Assembly (NCBI GenBank): GCA_037720595.1
Contig: JBBJLW010000005.1
Span: 62,001 to 126,000, forward strand
Origin: Gaiellasilicea sp037720595
GTDB lineage: Bacteria; Actinomycetota; Thermoleophilia; Gaiellales; Gaiellaceae
Direction: 5' to 3'
DNA length: 64,000 bases
The stretch's first letter is position 1. Each line of letters starts with the position of its first letter. The translations under genes and the position numbers were made by a program. The notes under the pieces were generated by a model. The model was not told the DNA's origin and searched no databases. It was given only the letters and a program-made list of their open reading frames with translations. Below, piece by piece: positions 36,816 through 45,568 of this stretch.

Positions 36816-37906
36816 CCAGAATTGTCTGTTTTGTCGTCGGAGCCCGACCCAACTTTATGAAGACAGCACCTGTCTTCCATGCGCTTCGGCGGGTCGACAG
36901 TCTGGAACTGCTATTGGTTCACACGGGGCAACATTACGACTCGCAGATGTCCGATGTTCTACTCTCGGATCTCAACTTTCCAAAGCCTGATGTTTTCCTC
37001 GGCGTTGGATCAGGAACCCACGGTGAGCAGACAGCCCGTGCGCTGCTCGGCGTCGAAGAGGTCCTGCTCCAACATCGACCAGTGTTGACCGTTGTTGCAG
37101 GCGACGTAAATTCGACCCTCGCAGCAGCATTGGCCGCGGCGAAGCTTCACATCCCGGTCGCCCATATCGAATCGGGTTTACGCAGCTTCGACAACGAGAT
37201 GCCTGAAGAGCACAATAGAAGGCTGACGGATCACCTTTCGGACATACTTCTCGCACACTCTGCAAGCGCCGTAGCGAACCTCGAGCGCGAGGGAATCGAC
37301 CTCAATCGGGTACATGTGGTGGGCAACACCATGATCGACTCCTTGCTAGAGCATCTTCCGAAAGCCCTCGCCCGCGAACCATGGCGCGACTTCGGTGTGG
37401 CGCCCGGCAAATACGCATTGGTAACGCTCCACCGCCCCGCTCTCGTCGACGACCCTAACCTACTCAGAACCACGATCGACCATCTCGAACATCTGTCAAA
37501 AACATTCCAGGTGCTCTTTCCGGTTCATCCGCGAACTCGCGCGCACCTTGAGACTTTAGATCTCCTCCGTAGGTTCGACGGCAAGCGGCTCATCCTCACT
37601 CAGCCGCTCTCATATTTGTCGTTTCTCGGCGTCGAAGCTCGCGCTGCACTTGTCCTTACCGATTCGGGCGGGGTTCAGGAGGAAACCTCCGCACTCGGCG
37701 TTCCGTGCTTCACTCTGCGGGAGTCAACCGAACGCCCAGTGACGACGGATCTAGGAACGAACATTCTCTTGGGCTGCCGCCCAGAACGCATCTCCGAGAT
37801 TCCCTCTTTATTGCAAACAGAGAGCTCAAGAACGGCGATTCCACTCTGGGACGGACACGCCGGAGAACGGGCGGCGGCGATCCTGCTGGGCTTTCTCGAT
37901 GATTAA
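36812..37906 (+). CDS. UDP-N-acetylglucosamine 2-epimerase (WecB/WbpI/WlbD type)
   Basis: A 364-aa non-hydrolysing epimerase with GARPNFMKTAP, LVHTGQHYD, VVAGDVNSTLA, HIESGLRSFDNEMPEEHNRR and LTDSGGVQEETSALGVP. It starts with TTG in a TTGA overlap with the previous gene. With the aminotransferase and acetyltransferase downstream it fits WlbD/WbpI, which epimerises UDP-2,3-diacetamido-glucuronate to the mannuronate form, rather than plain WecB. Confidence 0.93.
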   Translation: MTRIVCFVVGARPNFMKTAPVFHALRRVDSLELLLVHTGQHYDSQMSDVLLSDLNFPKPDVFLGVGSGTHGEQTARALLGVEEVLLQHRPVLTVVAGDVNSTLAAALAAAKLHIPVAHIESGLRSFDNEMPEEHNRRLTDHLSDILLAHSASAVANLEREGIDLNRVHVVGNTMIDSLLEHLPKALAREPWRDFGVAPGKYALVTLHRPALVDDPNLLRTTIDHLEHLSKTFQVLFPVHPRTRAHLETLDLLRRFDGKRLILTQPLSYLSFLGVEARAALVLTDSGGVQEETSALGVPCFTLRESTERPVTTDLGTNILLGCRPERISEIPSLLQTESSRTAIPLWDGHAGERAAAILLGFLDD

Positions 37907-38062
37907 ATATCGCACCGTGCCGAAGATGAAGCTCGGCCCGCCCGAGCCGAGTATCAGTTAGTCTTCCGCCGTTCTCACTCCAACCGCCTAGCAGCCGGTC
38001 GCTACCGAGCGTGCCCGCTCGTCGGATCCAGGTCCCGTACGCTAGTTTTGTAACAACCCCTC

Positions 38063-39202
38063 GTGAGTAAAAACCCCTTAAACAACAGCCAAGCATCGGT
38101 GCCGTTCGTCGACTTGAGAACGACCCACGATCCGGTCAAGGACGCGATCGTCGCGGATATTGCTGAGCTGTTTGACACAAGCGCCTTTTCGAATGGCCCG
38201 CAGGTTGCCGAATTCGAGCGTTTGTTTGGAGCATTCTGCGGGTCTCCATACTGCGTCGGACTCGCAAGCGGGCTCGACGCTCTCAAAATTGGACTTCTTG
38301 CCGGAGGGATCGAGCCAGGCGACGAAGTCATCGTCCCCGCCAATACTTTTGCGGCGACCTTCGAAGCGGTGACGCAGGCGGGCGGTATCCCGACCGTAAT
38401 TGACGTACAGGAAAGTGATTACAATCTAGATCCGCAAGCGGCGGAGTCGGCCGTCACCTCGCGGACGCGCTTCGTGCTTCCCGTCCACCTCTATGGTCAG
38501 ATGGCTGATATGCGTCAGCTTTCTGCTCTCGCATCTGAGCGCTCGCTCAAGATCATCGAGGATGCGTGCCAAGCACACGGGGCCGAGCGAGACGGTCTCC
38601 GCGCCGGCGCGGTTGGCGTGGTCGGAGCCTTTAGCTTCTATCCCACAAAGAATCTCGGCGCCATCGGAGATGCTGGCGCGCTCGTCACCGACGATGCTGA
38701 AGTCGCTGTCCATGCTCGCGCACTTCGTGAACATGGACAGACTGCGAAGTATCGATACAGCTATGAGGGTTACACCTCTCGACTAGACACGATCCAGGCA
38801 ATTGCTCTCCTTCGAAAATTACCGCTGCTCGATCGGTGCAACCACCTCCGGCGCGCCGCCGCCAGCTTCTACTCAGAACGGCTTCACAACGTGGGCGATA
38901 TCCGTCTGCCGCCCGTCGCCGAAGGCAGCACATCCGTATGGCATCTTTTCGTTATTCGAACACGCGACCCCGTAGCCCTCGCTGAGTTCCTCGCCCAACA
39001 CGGAATTGCGACCGGCCGTCACTATCCTGAGCCACCGCATTTGTCGGACGCTTACAGGGGGCTCGGCTTCCGCCCCGGCGCATTTCCGATCACCGAGGCG
39101 ATATCCCGTGAGGGTCTATCTCTACCGCTATTTCCCGGCATCACGGAAGAACAACTCGAACACGTATGCGTCTCGATCAACGGCTTCTTCAGCGGTGGGT
39201 AA
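38063..39202 (+). CDS. DegT/DnrJ/EryC1/StrS-family sugar aminotransferase (WbpE/WlbC-like)
   Basis: A 379-aa PLP enzyme that aminates a 3-keto nucleotide sugar. It starts in the VPFVDLRTTHDPVKD style, with SGLDALKIGLLAGGIEPGDE, EDACQAHGAERDG (PLP Asp), the Schiff-base Lys in FSFYPTKNLGAIGDAG and the C-terminal GRHYPEPPHLSDAY. GTG 38063 start. The 156-bp gap before it holds no gene; GTACGCTAG at 38037 may be its -10. Confidence 0.93.
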   Translation: MSKNPLNNSQASVPFVDLRTTHDPVKDAIVADIAELFDTSAFSNGPQVAEFERLFGAFCGSPYCVGLASGLDALKIGLLAGGIEPGDEVIVPANTFAATFEAVTQAGGIPTVIDVQESDYNLDPQAAESAVTSRTRFVLPVHLYGQMADMRQLSALASERSLKIIEDACQAHGAERDGLRAGAVGVVGAFSFYPTKNLGAIGDAGALVTDDAEVAVHARALREHGQTAKYRYSYEGYTSRLDTIQAIALLRKLPLLDRCNHLRRAAASFYSERLHNVGDIRLPPVAEGSTSVWHLFVIRTRDPVALAEFLAQHGIATGRHYPEPPHLSDAYRGLGFRPGAFPITEAISREGLSLPLFPGITEEQLEHVCVSINGFFSGG

Positions 39203-39689
39203 CGTTCCGACAAACCAAGCGCCGTACCGGATGCTGAACAATGTGGAGTTCGGTGATCGCGTCGTCGTGGAGGCATTTACCAATCTGTACGGCTGCTCGA
39301 TCCGAGATGGCACACACATCGGCCCGTTTGTCGAGATCCAGCGCGGCGCCCAAATCGGCAAGAACTGCAAGATCCAAAGTCACACCTTCATCTGCGAAGG
39401 GGTCGAAATCGAAGATGAGGTCTTCATCGGTCACGGCGTCATCTTCGTCAACGATAAGTTTCCCAGAGCTACTCGCGCGGATGGAGACCTTCAGACGGAT
39501 GAAGATTGGCTTCTACTGTCAACGACCGTTCGCCGACGAGCCGCCATTGGCTCAGGCGCGGTCATTCTGGGAGGAGTCACGATAGGCGAGGGAGCGCTCA
39601 TCGGGGCCGGCGCAGTCATTACGAAAGATGCGGCGGCAGGCGACACGATCATCGGCAACCCTGGCCGCCCGCTCCTCCCACCTACGTAG
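39195..39689 (+). CDS. Hexapeptide-repeat N-acetyltransferase (WbpD/WlbB-like)
   Basis: A 164-aa left-handed beta-helix acetyltransferase: NVEFGDRVVVEAFTNLYGCS, IGPFVEIQRGAQIGKNCKIQ, HTFICEGVEIEDEVFIGHGV, NDKFPRA, then IGSGAVILGGVTIGEGALIG. GTG 39195 overlaps the aminotransferase by 8 bp. The sequence closely follows WlbB/WbpD, which acetylates the 3-amino group of UDP-GlcNAc3NA. Confidence 0.93.
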   Translation: MGNVPTNQAPYRMLNNVEFGDRVVVEAFTNLYGCSIRDGTHIGPFVEIQRGAQIGKNCKIQSHTFICEGVEIEDEVFIGHGVIFVNDKFPRATRADGDLQTDEDWLLLSTTVRRRAAIGSGAVILGGVTIGEGALIGAGAVITKDAAAGDTIIGNPGRPLLPPT

Positions 39690-41490
39690 CTTGCATCGGG
39701 GTGTCACGCTGCTGGGTATCCGCATCGATCACTCGGACGGACCCGGTTCCCGATCGAGAGCTATCGCCGACGGTTCGACGCTTCCCTCCGAAATCGAACA
39801 GATAGAGCTCGGCCCGCGTTCCATCGGGTCCACCGGACGCGTACACGGCGATCTGGCGGCCGAGGCGATCAGCCCGCCGGAGTAGCGCCTGCTTCGCCCC
39901 GCTCGGGATCTCCGCGACAAGGATCCACACTCTCTTCTGATCCCGAAGGAGCTCTAGACCAGACTCGTCGGCCCGATCCTCTCGCCGAGCGTCTCGGCGG
40001 CCCACGACGAGATCCGGTTGGGTCGAACTGAGCGCCTGGGCCCACTGTTGTCGACCACCTCGCGTAGGAATCAGTCGCCACTGCTCGGTTAGTTTAAGAT
40101 CAGCACATTCGCACTGGAGATAGTAGGAAAGAGCGTATTGCGCTGCGAAATACACGTAGAGGGCGTCACCAGTCTTGCGCTGTCGATCGAGGACCTCAAG
40201 CGTGGAAAGCATATCTTCGTTTACGCGTGGCTGAACAAGGTGGCGGACAGGAAGAAGCAATATCGGAACCATGAGGAGCACGCTAAGCCCCGGCACTAGC
40301 AACTTGACCCTTGGCCGGAGGAGTTCGTGTAGAGCGGCGAAACCTTGGCCAATGAGAAGGCACAATCCTGGGATCAAGAACACAAGCGTTCGCCCTAACA
40401 GAGGATACTGGCCTATGAGCGATGCCACACCTGCGGCGACCGCGGGCGCGACAAGGACGTAGGCGACCGCCGGAAGTCGTCTGAGTCGATCGACTACTCC
40501 GATTAGAGCGATGCCGAGAAGCCCTAGGGTCGCAACCTCGTTTACAGCAATACCACCAAGCAGCAACTGAATCGCCGACTCACCCGACGATGTGTCCTCC
40601 GTTCCCGCGAGGTACTGCAGTTCGGTGATCGCTTCCCAGAATGAACTCGAGTCGCCTGCTTGCGGCAGGAACGCATTCGTGCCACTCAGCGAGGTCTGAA
40701 TCGACTCGAGATTCGACTGCGAGACTGCATACGCAATCGTGAAGCTGCTCATCCATACCAGGGCGACCCCGCACCACGAAGCGAGCATTGACCATGCCTT
40801 ACCCGCCCAGGACGTTGCGATCACGACAGTTACAACCGCAAAGAGAACGAAAGCAGACGGATGTGAGAGCCAAACAGCTACAGCCCCTAGTAACGCCGCT
40901 GACGCTAGCGTTCTCGCGGTCTTCAGGCGCTCCGGCCGCGACATCAGAACATACATGGCAAGGGCGACCGTAACGTCCAGCGAGTATTGCTTCGCGGTTG
41001 CTGAGTAATAGATAAGAGGGTCGGACGCCGCAAAAGCAACCAATGCAATTATCCTCCCCCGCTTGTCGACAGTCGTTATCGACAGGCGATAGAACAGAAG
41101 CAGCGCGAGAAGTGACGCGAGAAAGGGAAGCAAGCGCAGGAGATAGCTTGTATCCGCCGGCACGGCAAGCGCGAGCTTCTCCAATTCGAGAAATCCCACC
41201 GGGGCCGCCTGATTGAAGTTGAGAGGTCCTGCGAGCTGCCAGTACGACTTGGAGAACAAGTTCAGCGCAAGAAAAGACTCGTCGAGCGATAGCGAAACAT
41301 TAGCCAGGTAATGCGCGAGGCGAAAAAGTACTCCGGTGACGACCACCATTCCGAGCAGCACTTTCTCAGGTTTGATCTTTTCGACGACTCGGGTCGACAG
41401 GCGGCCTAAGGTTGCGAGGTGTAGGTGTACCTTCGCCTCGTCGCTAGAGGCTCGAGATAGTGCGACCCCGATCCGATCGGGGTTTGGCAC
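39682..41490 (-). CDS. GT-C-type membrane glycosyltransferase/ArnT-like protein
   Basis: About 602 aa with eleven to twelve membrane segments and the GT-C first-loop acidic motif LSLDESFLALN. The periplasmic C-terminal region of about 170 residues is less hydrophobic (LSTLEVLDRQRKTGDALYVY). Such enzymes use polyprenyl-phosphate sugars. The start is uncertain: GTG 41490 (VPNPDRIG) is the first plausible one before the first span. The end overlaps the acetyltransferase end convergently by 8 bp. Confidence 0.75.
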   Translation of the reverse strand: MPNPDRIGVALSRASSDEAKVHLHLATLGRLSTRVVEKIKPEKVLLGMVVVTGVLFRLAHYLANVSLSLDESFLALNLFSKSYWQLAGPLNFNQAAPVGFLELEKLALAVPADTSYLLRLLPFLASLLALLLFYRLSITTVDKRGRIIALVAFAASDPLIYYSATAKQYSLDVTVALAMYVLMSRPERLKTARTLASAALLGAVAVWLSHPSAFVLFAVVTVVIATSWAGKAWSMLASWCGVALVWMSSFTIAYAVSQSNLESIQTSLSGTNAFLPQAGDSSSFWEAITELQYLAGTEDTSSGESAIQLLLGGIAVNEVATLGLLGIALIGVVDRLRRLPAVAYVLVAPAVAAGVASLIGQYPLLGRTLVFLIPGLCLLIGQGFAALHELLRPRVKLLVPGLSVLLMVPILLLPVRHLVQPRVNEDMLSTLEVLDRQRKTGDALYVYFAAQYALSYYLQCECADLKLTEQWRLIPTRGGRQQWAQALSSTQPDLVVGRRDARREDRADESGLELLRDQKRVWILVAEIPSGAKQALLRRADRLGRQIAVYASGGPDGTRAELYLFDFGGKRRTVGDSSRSGTGSVRVIDADTQQRDTPMQAT

Positions 41491-41686
41491 TCTTGCTCTA
41501 GCCGTTCGGAGCCGATAGTGACTTCGTGACAAGGCACACCGCACGGTACCGCAGCATGACTCGTTCTCAACTTTCCCACGACGTCCGCGTGCCCGCGCAT
41601 ACGTACACTGGAACGGTGAGAGCAGCGCCACACGAGCGTCCAAGTCTGTATTCCCCTCGAGAGCGCTTCCGCCGCGCGTCTTGACG

Positions 41687-43096
41687 ATGGGATCTGTAGC
41701 GAGGATCGAGCGCCGCTCGGTCGTGCCGCGGCTGAGTCCAAAGTTTCGGGACTTTGCCATCGTCGTGTTGACGTGTCTCCTCGCCGGCGGCGCCGGTCGC
41801 CTGGTGGCCCAGGGACGGGGAGAACAGCTCTTGATGGCGGCGGCTGGACTCGCGATCGCGGTAGCCATCTTTCTTTGGCCGTCGGCCGCGCTCGCGGTAT
41901 GGGTCGCCGCGCTTCTAGCTAACGGGCGTGAGCTTACCCACTTCCAGGTCGGGCCCCTTTACGTGACCGAGGTTGTCCTCGGGCTCTTCGCGTTCGCAGC
42001 GATCGCTCATCTCACCTATTCTCGACGGCGGCTTTCAGGCTTGAAGTTCAGCGTCGTTCTCATTGTGCTGCTCTGGGTACCGGCATTCGCAGGTCTAGCG
42101 CTTAGAACCAACTCCATCGACCGTGTGTCTGCTACGAACCTGGCAATGATCGTTGCTTCGGTGTTTGCGTTTGTCGCCGTGGTGCTCGGTGAAGCGACTG
42201 ATGATCGCGCCCGCCTCTTCAAGGCGGTTGTACTGGGATCGCTGCTTGCATTGGTCGTCGTGTTCACCGGCTACGGGGGCGAATCAGGGGCCACTTCGAC
42301 AGGGGCGATCAGAATCGCGCACGGATCGTTCGTGCAGCCGTTCGGGATCGCTGCGATAGCGATCATTACCGTTGCTCGCGAACGACTTCTGCGCAGACGC
42401 TATCTTCTCCTTCTTCCTCCCTTTCTTACCGGACTATTGCTGATGAATAGCCGATCCGCCTGGGTCGGTTTCGGGCTGGCGGTGGGCCTGTTTCTTGCCA
42501 CGCGACCGACTGTAAGACCACGACTTGTCCTGGTCTCGGTAGTGGCTGCGTTAGCGGCGCTGTTCACGTTGTTCAACTACGGCTTGATATCAGTCCCAGG
42601 GGCGACATTATCGATCGAGCGTGCGAATTCCATCACCGATACTAATGATCCGAATACTGAATACCGCCTGTCGTTCTGGTCGGCGGTTGCTAAGAGAAGT
42701 TTGACGTCGCCGCTGATCGGCGGCGGTTTCGACGCTTATCCATCCGAGATCGTCCCCCGCCACACTACGTTTGACGAAGAGAATCCCGCTCCACATAACT
42801 CGTTTGTTGCCTTGGCGTACCGGGTGGGTGCTATTCCGGCGGCGCTCGTCTTCGCCTTGCTCATCTCACTCATCTGGCGCGGGTTTGCTATCTCGCGTCG
42901 GCATATCGACCCGGCAATGCGCGCCACGACAAGCGCACTTGCCTCGGTGGCCGTCTTCCTCTCCGTCCACGTCTTCTTCAACGTCGGTCTCGAGGTTCCG
43001 TACGCTGCAGCTCTCTTCTGGCTGACATTCGGCTTGCTTGCCGCCGCAGTGTATCGCTCGCGCGGTGGCGTCAAGACTCACCCTGCGCAGCCGTGA
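41687..43096 (+). CDS. O-antigen ligase/polymerase-family membrane protein (Wzy-like)
   Basis: A 469-aa protein with about eleven membrane segments. Wzy_C features include NSRSAWVGFGLAVGLFLATR, YRLSFWSAVAKRSLTSPLIG, GGFDAYPSE and a conserved His in NPAPHNSFVALAYRVGAIPA. It is the second such protein in the window. ATG 41687 (TTG 41681 also possible). The stop overlaps the flippase GTG by four bases, so it is probably the repeat-unit polymerase of this gene set. Confidence 0.88.
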   Translation: MGSVARIERRSVVPRLSPKFRDFAIVVLTCLLAGGAGRLVAQGRGEQLLMAAAGLAIAVAIFLWPSAALAVWVAALLANGRELTHFQVGPLYVTEVVLGLFAFAAIAHLTYSRRRLSGLKFSVVLIVLLWVPAFAGLALRTNSIDRVSATNLAMIVASVFAFVAVVLGEATDDRARLFKAVVLGSLLALVVVFTGYGGESGATSTGAIRIAHGSFVQPFGIAAIAIITVARERLLRRRYLLLLPPFLTGLLLMNSRSAWVGFGLAVGLFLATRPTVRPRLVLVSVVAALAALFTLFNYGLISVPGATLSIERANSITDTNDPNTEYRLSFWSAVAKRSLTSPLIGGGFDAYPSEIVPRHTTFDEENPAPHNSFVALAYRVGAIPAALVFALLISLIWRGFAISRRHIDPAMRATTSALASVAVFLSVHVFFNVGLEVPYAAALFWLTFGLLAAAVYRSRGGVKTHPAQP

Positions 43097-44409
43097 TCGG
43101 CGCGGAAGGCCCAGGATCGCCGCGCCTCAAGGGCAGGTTTGGGGCAAATGTCGGACGCCTCTACGCCGGACAGGTGGCGTTTTCGCTTATCGCCTTAGCT
43201 GGCTCGCTCCTCACGGCGCGACTTCTCGGGCCAACCGGACGCGGAGACCTCTCGATTCTGATTCTGCTCCCGACGCTTTTTACGGTGGCGCTAGAGTTCG
43301 GTCTGGAATCGGCGAACTCACATCTCGTCGCTGGTAAACCCGAGATCAGGCGATCGCTTCAGCAGGCTGCTACCGCCTATGCATGTCTGATCGTCCTTCC
43401 GGGGGCTGCGCTTACCGCGCTCGCACTGCAGCTTCTCGACTTCGATTCAGGAAGCATCATCAAGGCCGCGTCCGCCGGCGGGATCGCCATAGGTGCCTCC
43501 GTCTATGTACGTTCGATGGCGGGCCTGGCACTGGGTCTCAACCGTGTGTCTCTCTACAACGGCTCTCGGTTGCTGCTGGCTCTATCGTTTCCAATACCGG
43601 TTAGCATTCTCGCCGCTTTTGGCGATCGCTCCGCGGTTCATTTTTTCTACGCGTGGTGTCTCGGTACCGCGGCCGTCGCGATCGTGTTCGCGCTGCTGCT
43701 AGATGCCTGTATGCCGCGCCTTCAGATCGAGTCTATTCGCCAGCACGTAGCAGTCACGCTACCGATCCATCTGTCGAACGTCAGTCAATTTCTTCTTTTG
43801 CGTGCGGATCAGCTGCTTCTTTTTGCGCTTGCAGGGAGCGCAGCGGTTGGCTACTACGCAGTGGCAGTGAACATCGTCGAGGTTCTGTGGTATCTTCCGA
43901 GCGTAGCAGGAGTAGTCTCGCTTCCTTTGCTTTCTGGCGACGGCAGCCACGCCGAAAAGTCTGAGATGCTTCTCTACGCACTGCGCTTGTCGATCTGGTT
44001 GGCAGCCTTAGGTGGGGCGCTCTGCGCGTTGACTGCCCCGCTTGTAGTACCTCTGCTCTTCGGTCCTGCTTTTGCTCCGACAGTGTTTCCGCTCGAGATT
44101 CTTCTGCCAGGTATCGTTGCGGGCGGTGTGATCCGGGTCGGCACCGCAGCGCTGATCGCCTGCGGAAAGTTGAATCACTTGCTGAGGGTGACTCTGCTCG
44201 CGCTCGGAGTTAATATCCTCCTCGCAGTACTGATGATCCCGTTTTGGGGAGCAGCAGGCGCTGCAGCGGCTTCGACGGTGTCCTACATGCTGCTGGCTGC
44301 GCTACTGTTGCGAGCGGTGACAGGCGCCTGGTCGATCAGTATGATCGCTTGTTTACGCTGTCCTTTCACTCTCGCGCAGATGCGTCGCTTGGTGTCCAGA
44401 GTTGCATAG
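43093..44409 (+). CDS. Wzx-type lipid-linked oligosaccharide flippase
   Basis: A 438-aa MOP-superfamily exporter with twelve membrane segments. It starts GRLYAGQVAFSLIALAGSLL with ARLLGPTGRGDLSILILLPT, the standard Wzx N-terminal motif, and has LRADQLLLFALAGSAAVGYY in the middle. It translocates undecaprenyl-linked repeat units. It overlaps both neighbours, which encode the polymerase and a GT4 enzyme. Confidence 0.92.
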   Translation: MIGAEGPGSPRLKGRFGANVGRLYAGQVAFSLIALAGSLLTARLLGPTGRGDLSILILLPTLFTVALEFGLESANSHLVAGKPEIRRSLQQAATAYACLIVLPGAALTALALQLLDFDSGSIIKAASAGGIAIGASVYVRSMAGLALGLNRVSLYNGSRLLLALSFPIPVSILAAFGDRSAVHFFYAWCLGTAAVAIVFALLLDACMPRLQIESIRQHVAVTLPIHLSNVSQFLLLRADQLLLFALAGSAAVGYYAVAVNIVEVLWYLPSVAGVVSLPLLSGDGSHAEKSEMLLYALRLSIWLAALGGALCALTAPLVVPLLFGPAFAPTVFPLEILLPGIVAGGVIRVGTAALIACGKLNHLLRVTLLALGVNILLAVLMIPFWGAAGAAAASTVSYMLLAALLLRAVTGAWSISMIACLRCPFTLAQMRRLVSRVA

Positions 44410-45568
44410 GAGCGCAAAACATCGACTTCTTGTAATCGGTCCGGAGCCGCCGCCGTTCACTGGAATGGAGATCGCAACGTTAGCCCTTCTCGAAGAGCTA
44501 GATGCCGCTCACGTTCCGTATTCCCGGGTGAACACGGCCGATCCTAATGACACGCTAGAAAACCGGGGGAGGTGGACCTCGCATAACGCCCTATTAGCGT
44601 TGAGGGATATCGGTGTGATGGCACGGCGCGCGGCTGCTCGTGACGTCCGTGCTGTCTATCTTCCTTTTGCTCAGGAATTCCCAGGGCTTCTGCGTGACGT
44701 TATCTTTATCGCTATTGGCAATGTCCTGCGTAAACCGGTAATCGTGCATCTGCACGGCGGGTCGTTCGGGAACTATTTCCTTTCGCGGCGACGTCTAACG
44801 CGTCTCGCTCTTCGAGCAACTATTGGGAGAGCGGCTATCGGGATCGTGCTCACGGAGAACCTTCGTCCGTCCCTGGAGTGCATTCTTCCTAAAGAGCGTG
44901 TCGTGGTTGTATCGAATGGAGTCGACTTGTTATCGCCTATAGACTCGGTGACCGCTCCGGTTGGTGAGGTGAGGTTTCTTTTTCTCTCTTCGCTTATTCC
45001 ATCCAAAGGCACGCTGGTATTCTTGGAGGCATTTGCCGAGGCTTTCAATGTGCGGCCGTCGCTGCGCGCGACCATGGCCGGAACCTGGCCGTCGGCAGAA
45101 CTCCAGGACGAGATGCGTGGACTGGCGGAGAGGCTCGAGGTCCAGCACGTGGTCAACTTCGTTGGCCCTGTCTACGGAGAGGAGAAGGCGAGCCTGTTCG
45201 CGGACGCCGATGCATTCTGTCTCCCTTCGTACTATCCGCTCGAGGGCCAGCCGCTCGTTGTGATCGAAGCTATGGCCGCAGGACTTCCGGTCATCGCAAC
45301 GGCCTGGCGGGGGATCGCCGATACAGTAGACGACGAAGTGACCGGCTTCCTCATTGCTCGAGCCGATGCCGGCCTTCTCGCTGAACGAATGATCTACCTC
45401 GCTGACCGTCCCGATGAACGCCAGCGATTAGGGCGCGCCGGGCGCGTACGTTACGAAACGTCCTTCACGCAGCGCGCTTTCGGCGATCGGATGGTCAAGG
45501 TCCTGGCGCCCTTCTTGACACACTCTGTGGGTTCACGCGCATCGTCGAGTCACAAGCGCCTTCGATGA
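44402..45568 (+). CDS. Family 4 glycosyltransferase
   Basis: A 388-aa GT-B enzyme. N-terminal GPEPPPFTGMEIATLALLEE, the middle VIVHLHGGSFGNYF and VVVSNGVDL, FLSSLIPSKGTLVFLEAFAE, and the donor site SYYPLEGQPLVVIEAMAAGL with the E-x7-E pattern. TTG 44402 start, 8 bp inside the flippase gene. It adds a sugar to the lipid-linked repeat unit on the cytoplasmic side. Confidence 0.92.
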   Translation: MHRSAKHRLLVIGPEPPPFTGMEIATLALLEELDAAHVPYSRVNTADPNDTLENRGRWTSHNALLALRDIGVMARRAAARDVRAVYLPFAQEFPGLLRDVIFIAIGNVLRKPVIVHLHGGSFGNYFLSRRRLTRLALRATIGRAAIGIVLTENLRPSLECILPKERVVVVSNGVDLLSPIDSVTAPVGEVRFLFLSSLIPSKGTLVFLEAFAEAFNVRPSLRATMAGTWPSAELQDEMRGLAERLEVQHVVNFVGPVYGEEKASLFADADAFCLPSYYPLEGQPLVVIEAMAAGLPVIATAWRGIADTVDDEVTGFLIARADAGLLAERMIYLADRPDERQRLGRAGRVRYETSFTQRAFGDRMVKVLAPFLTHSVGSRASSSHKRLR

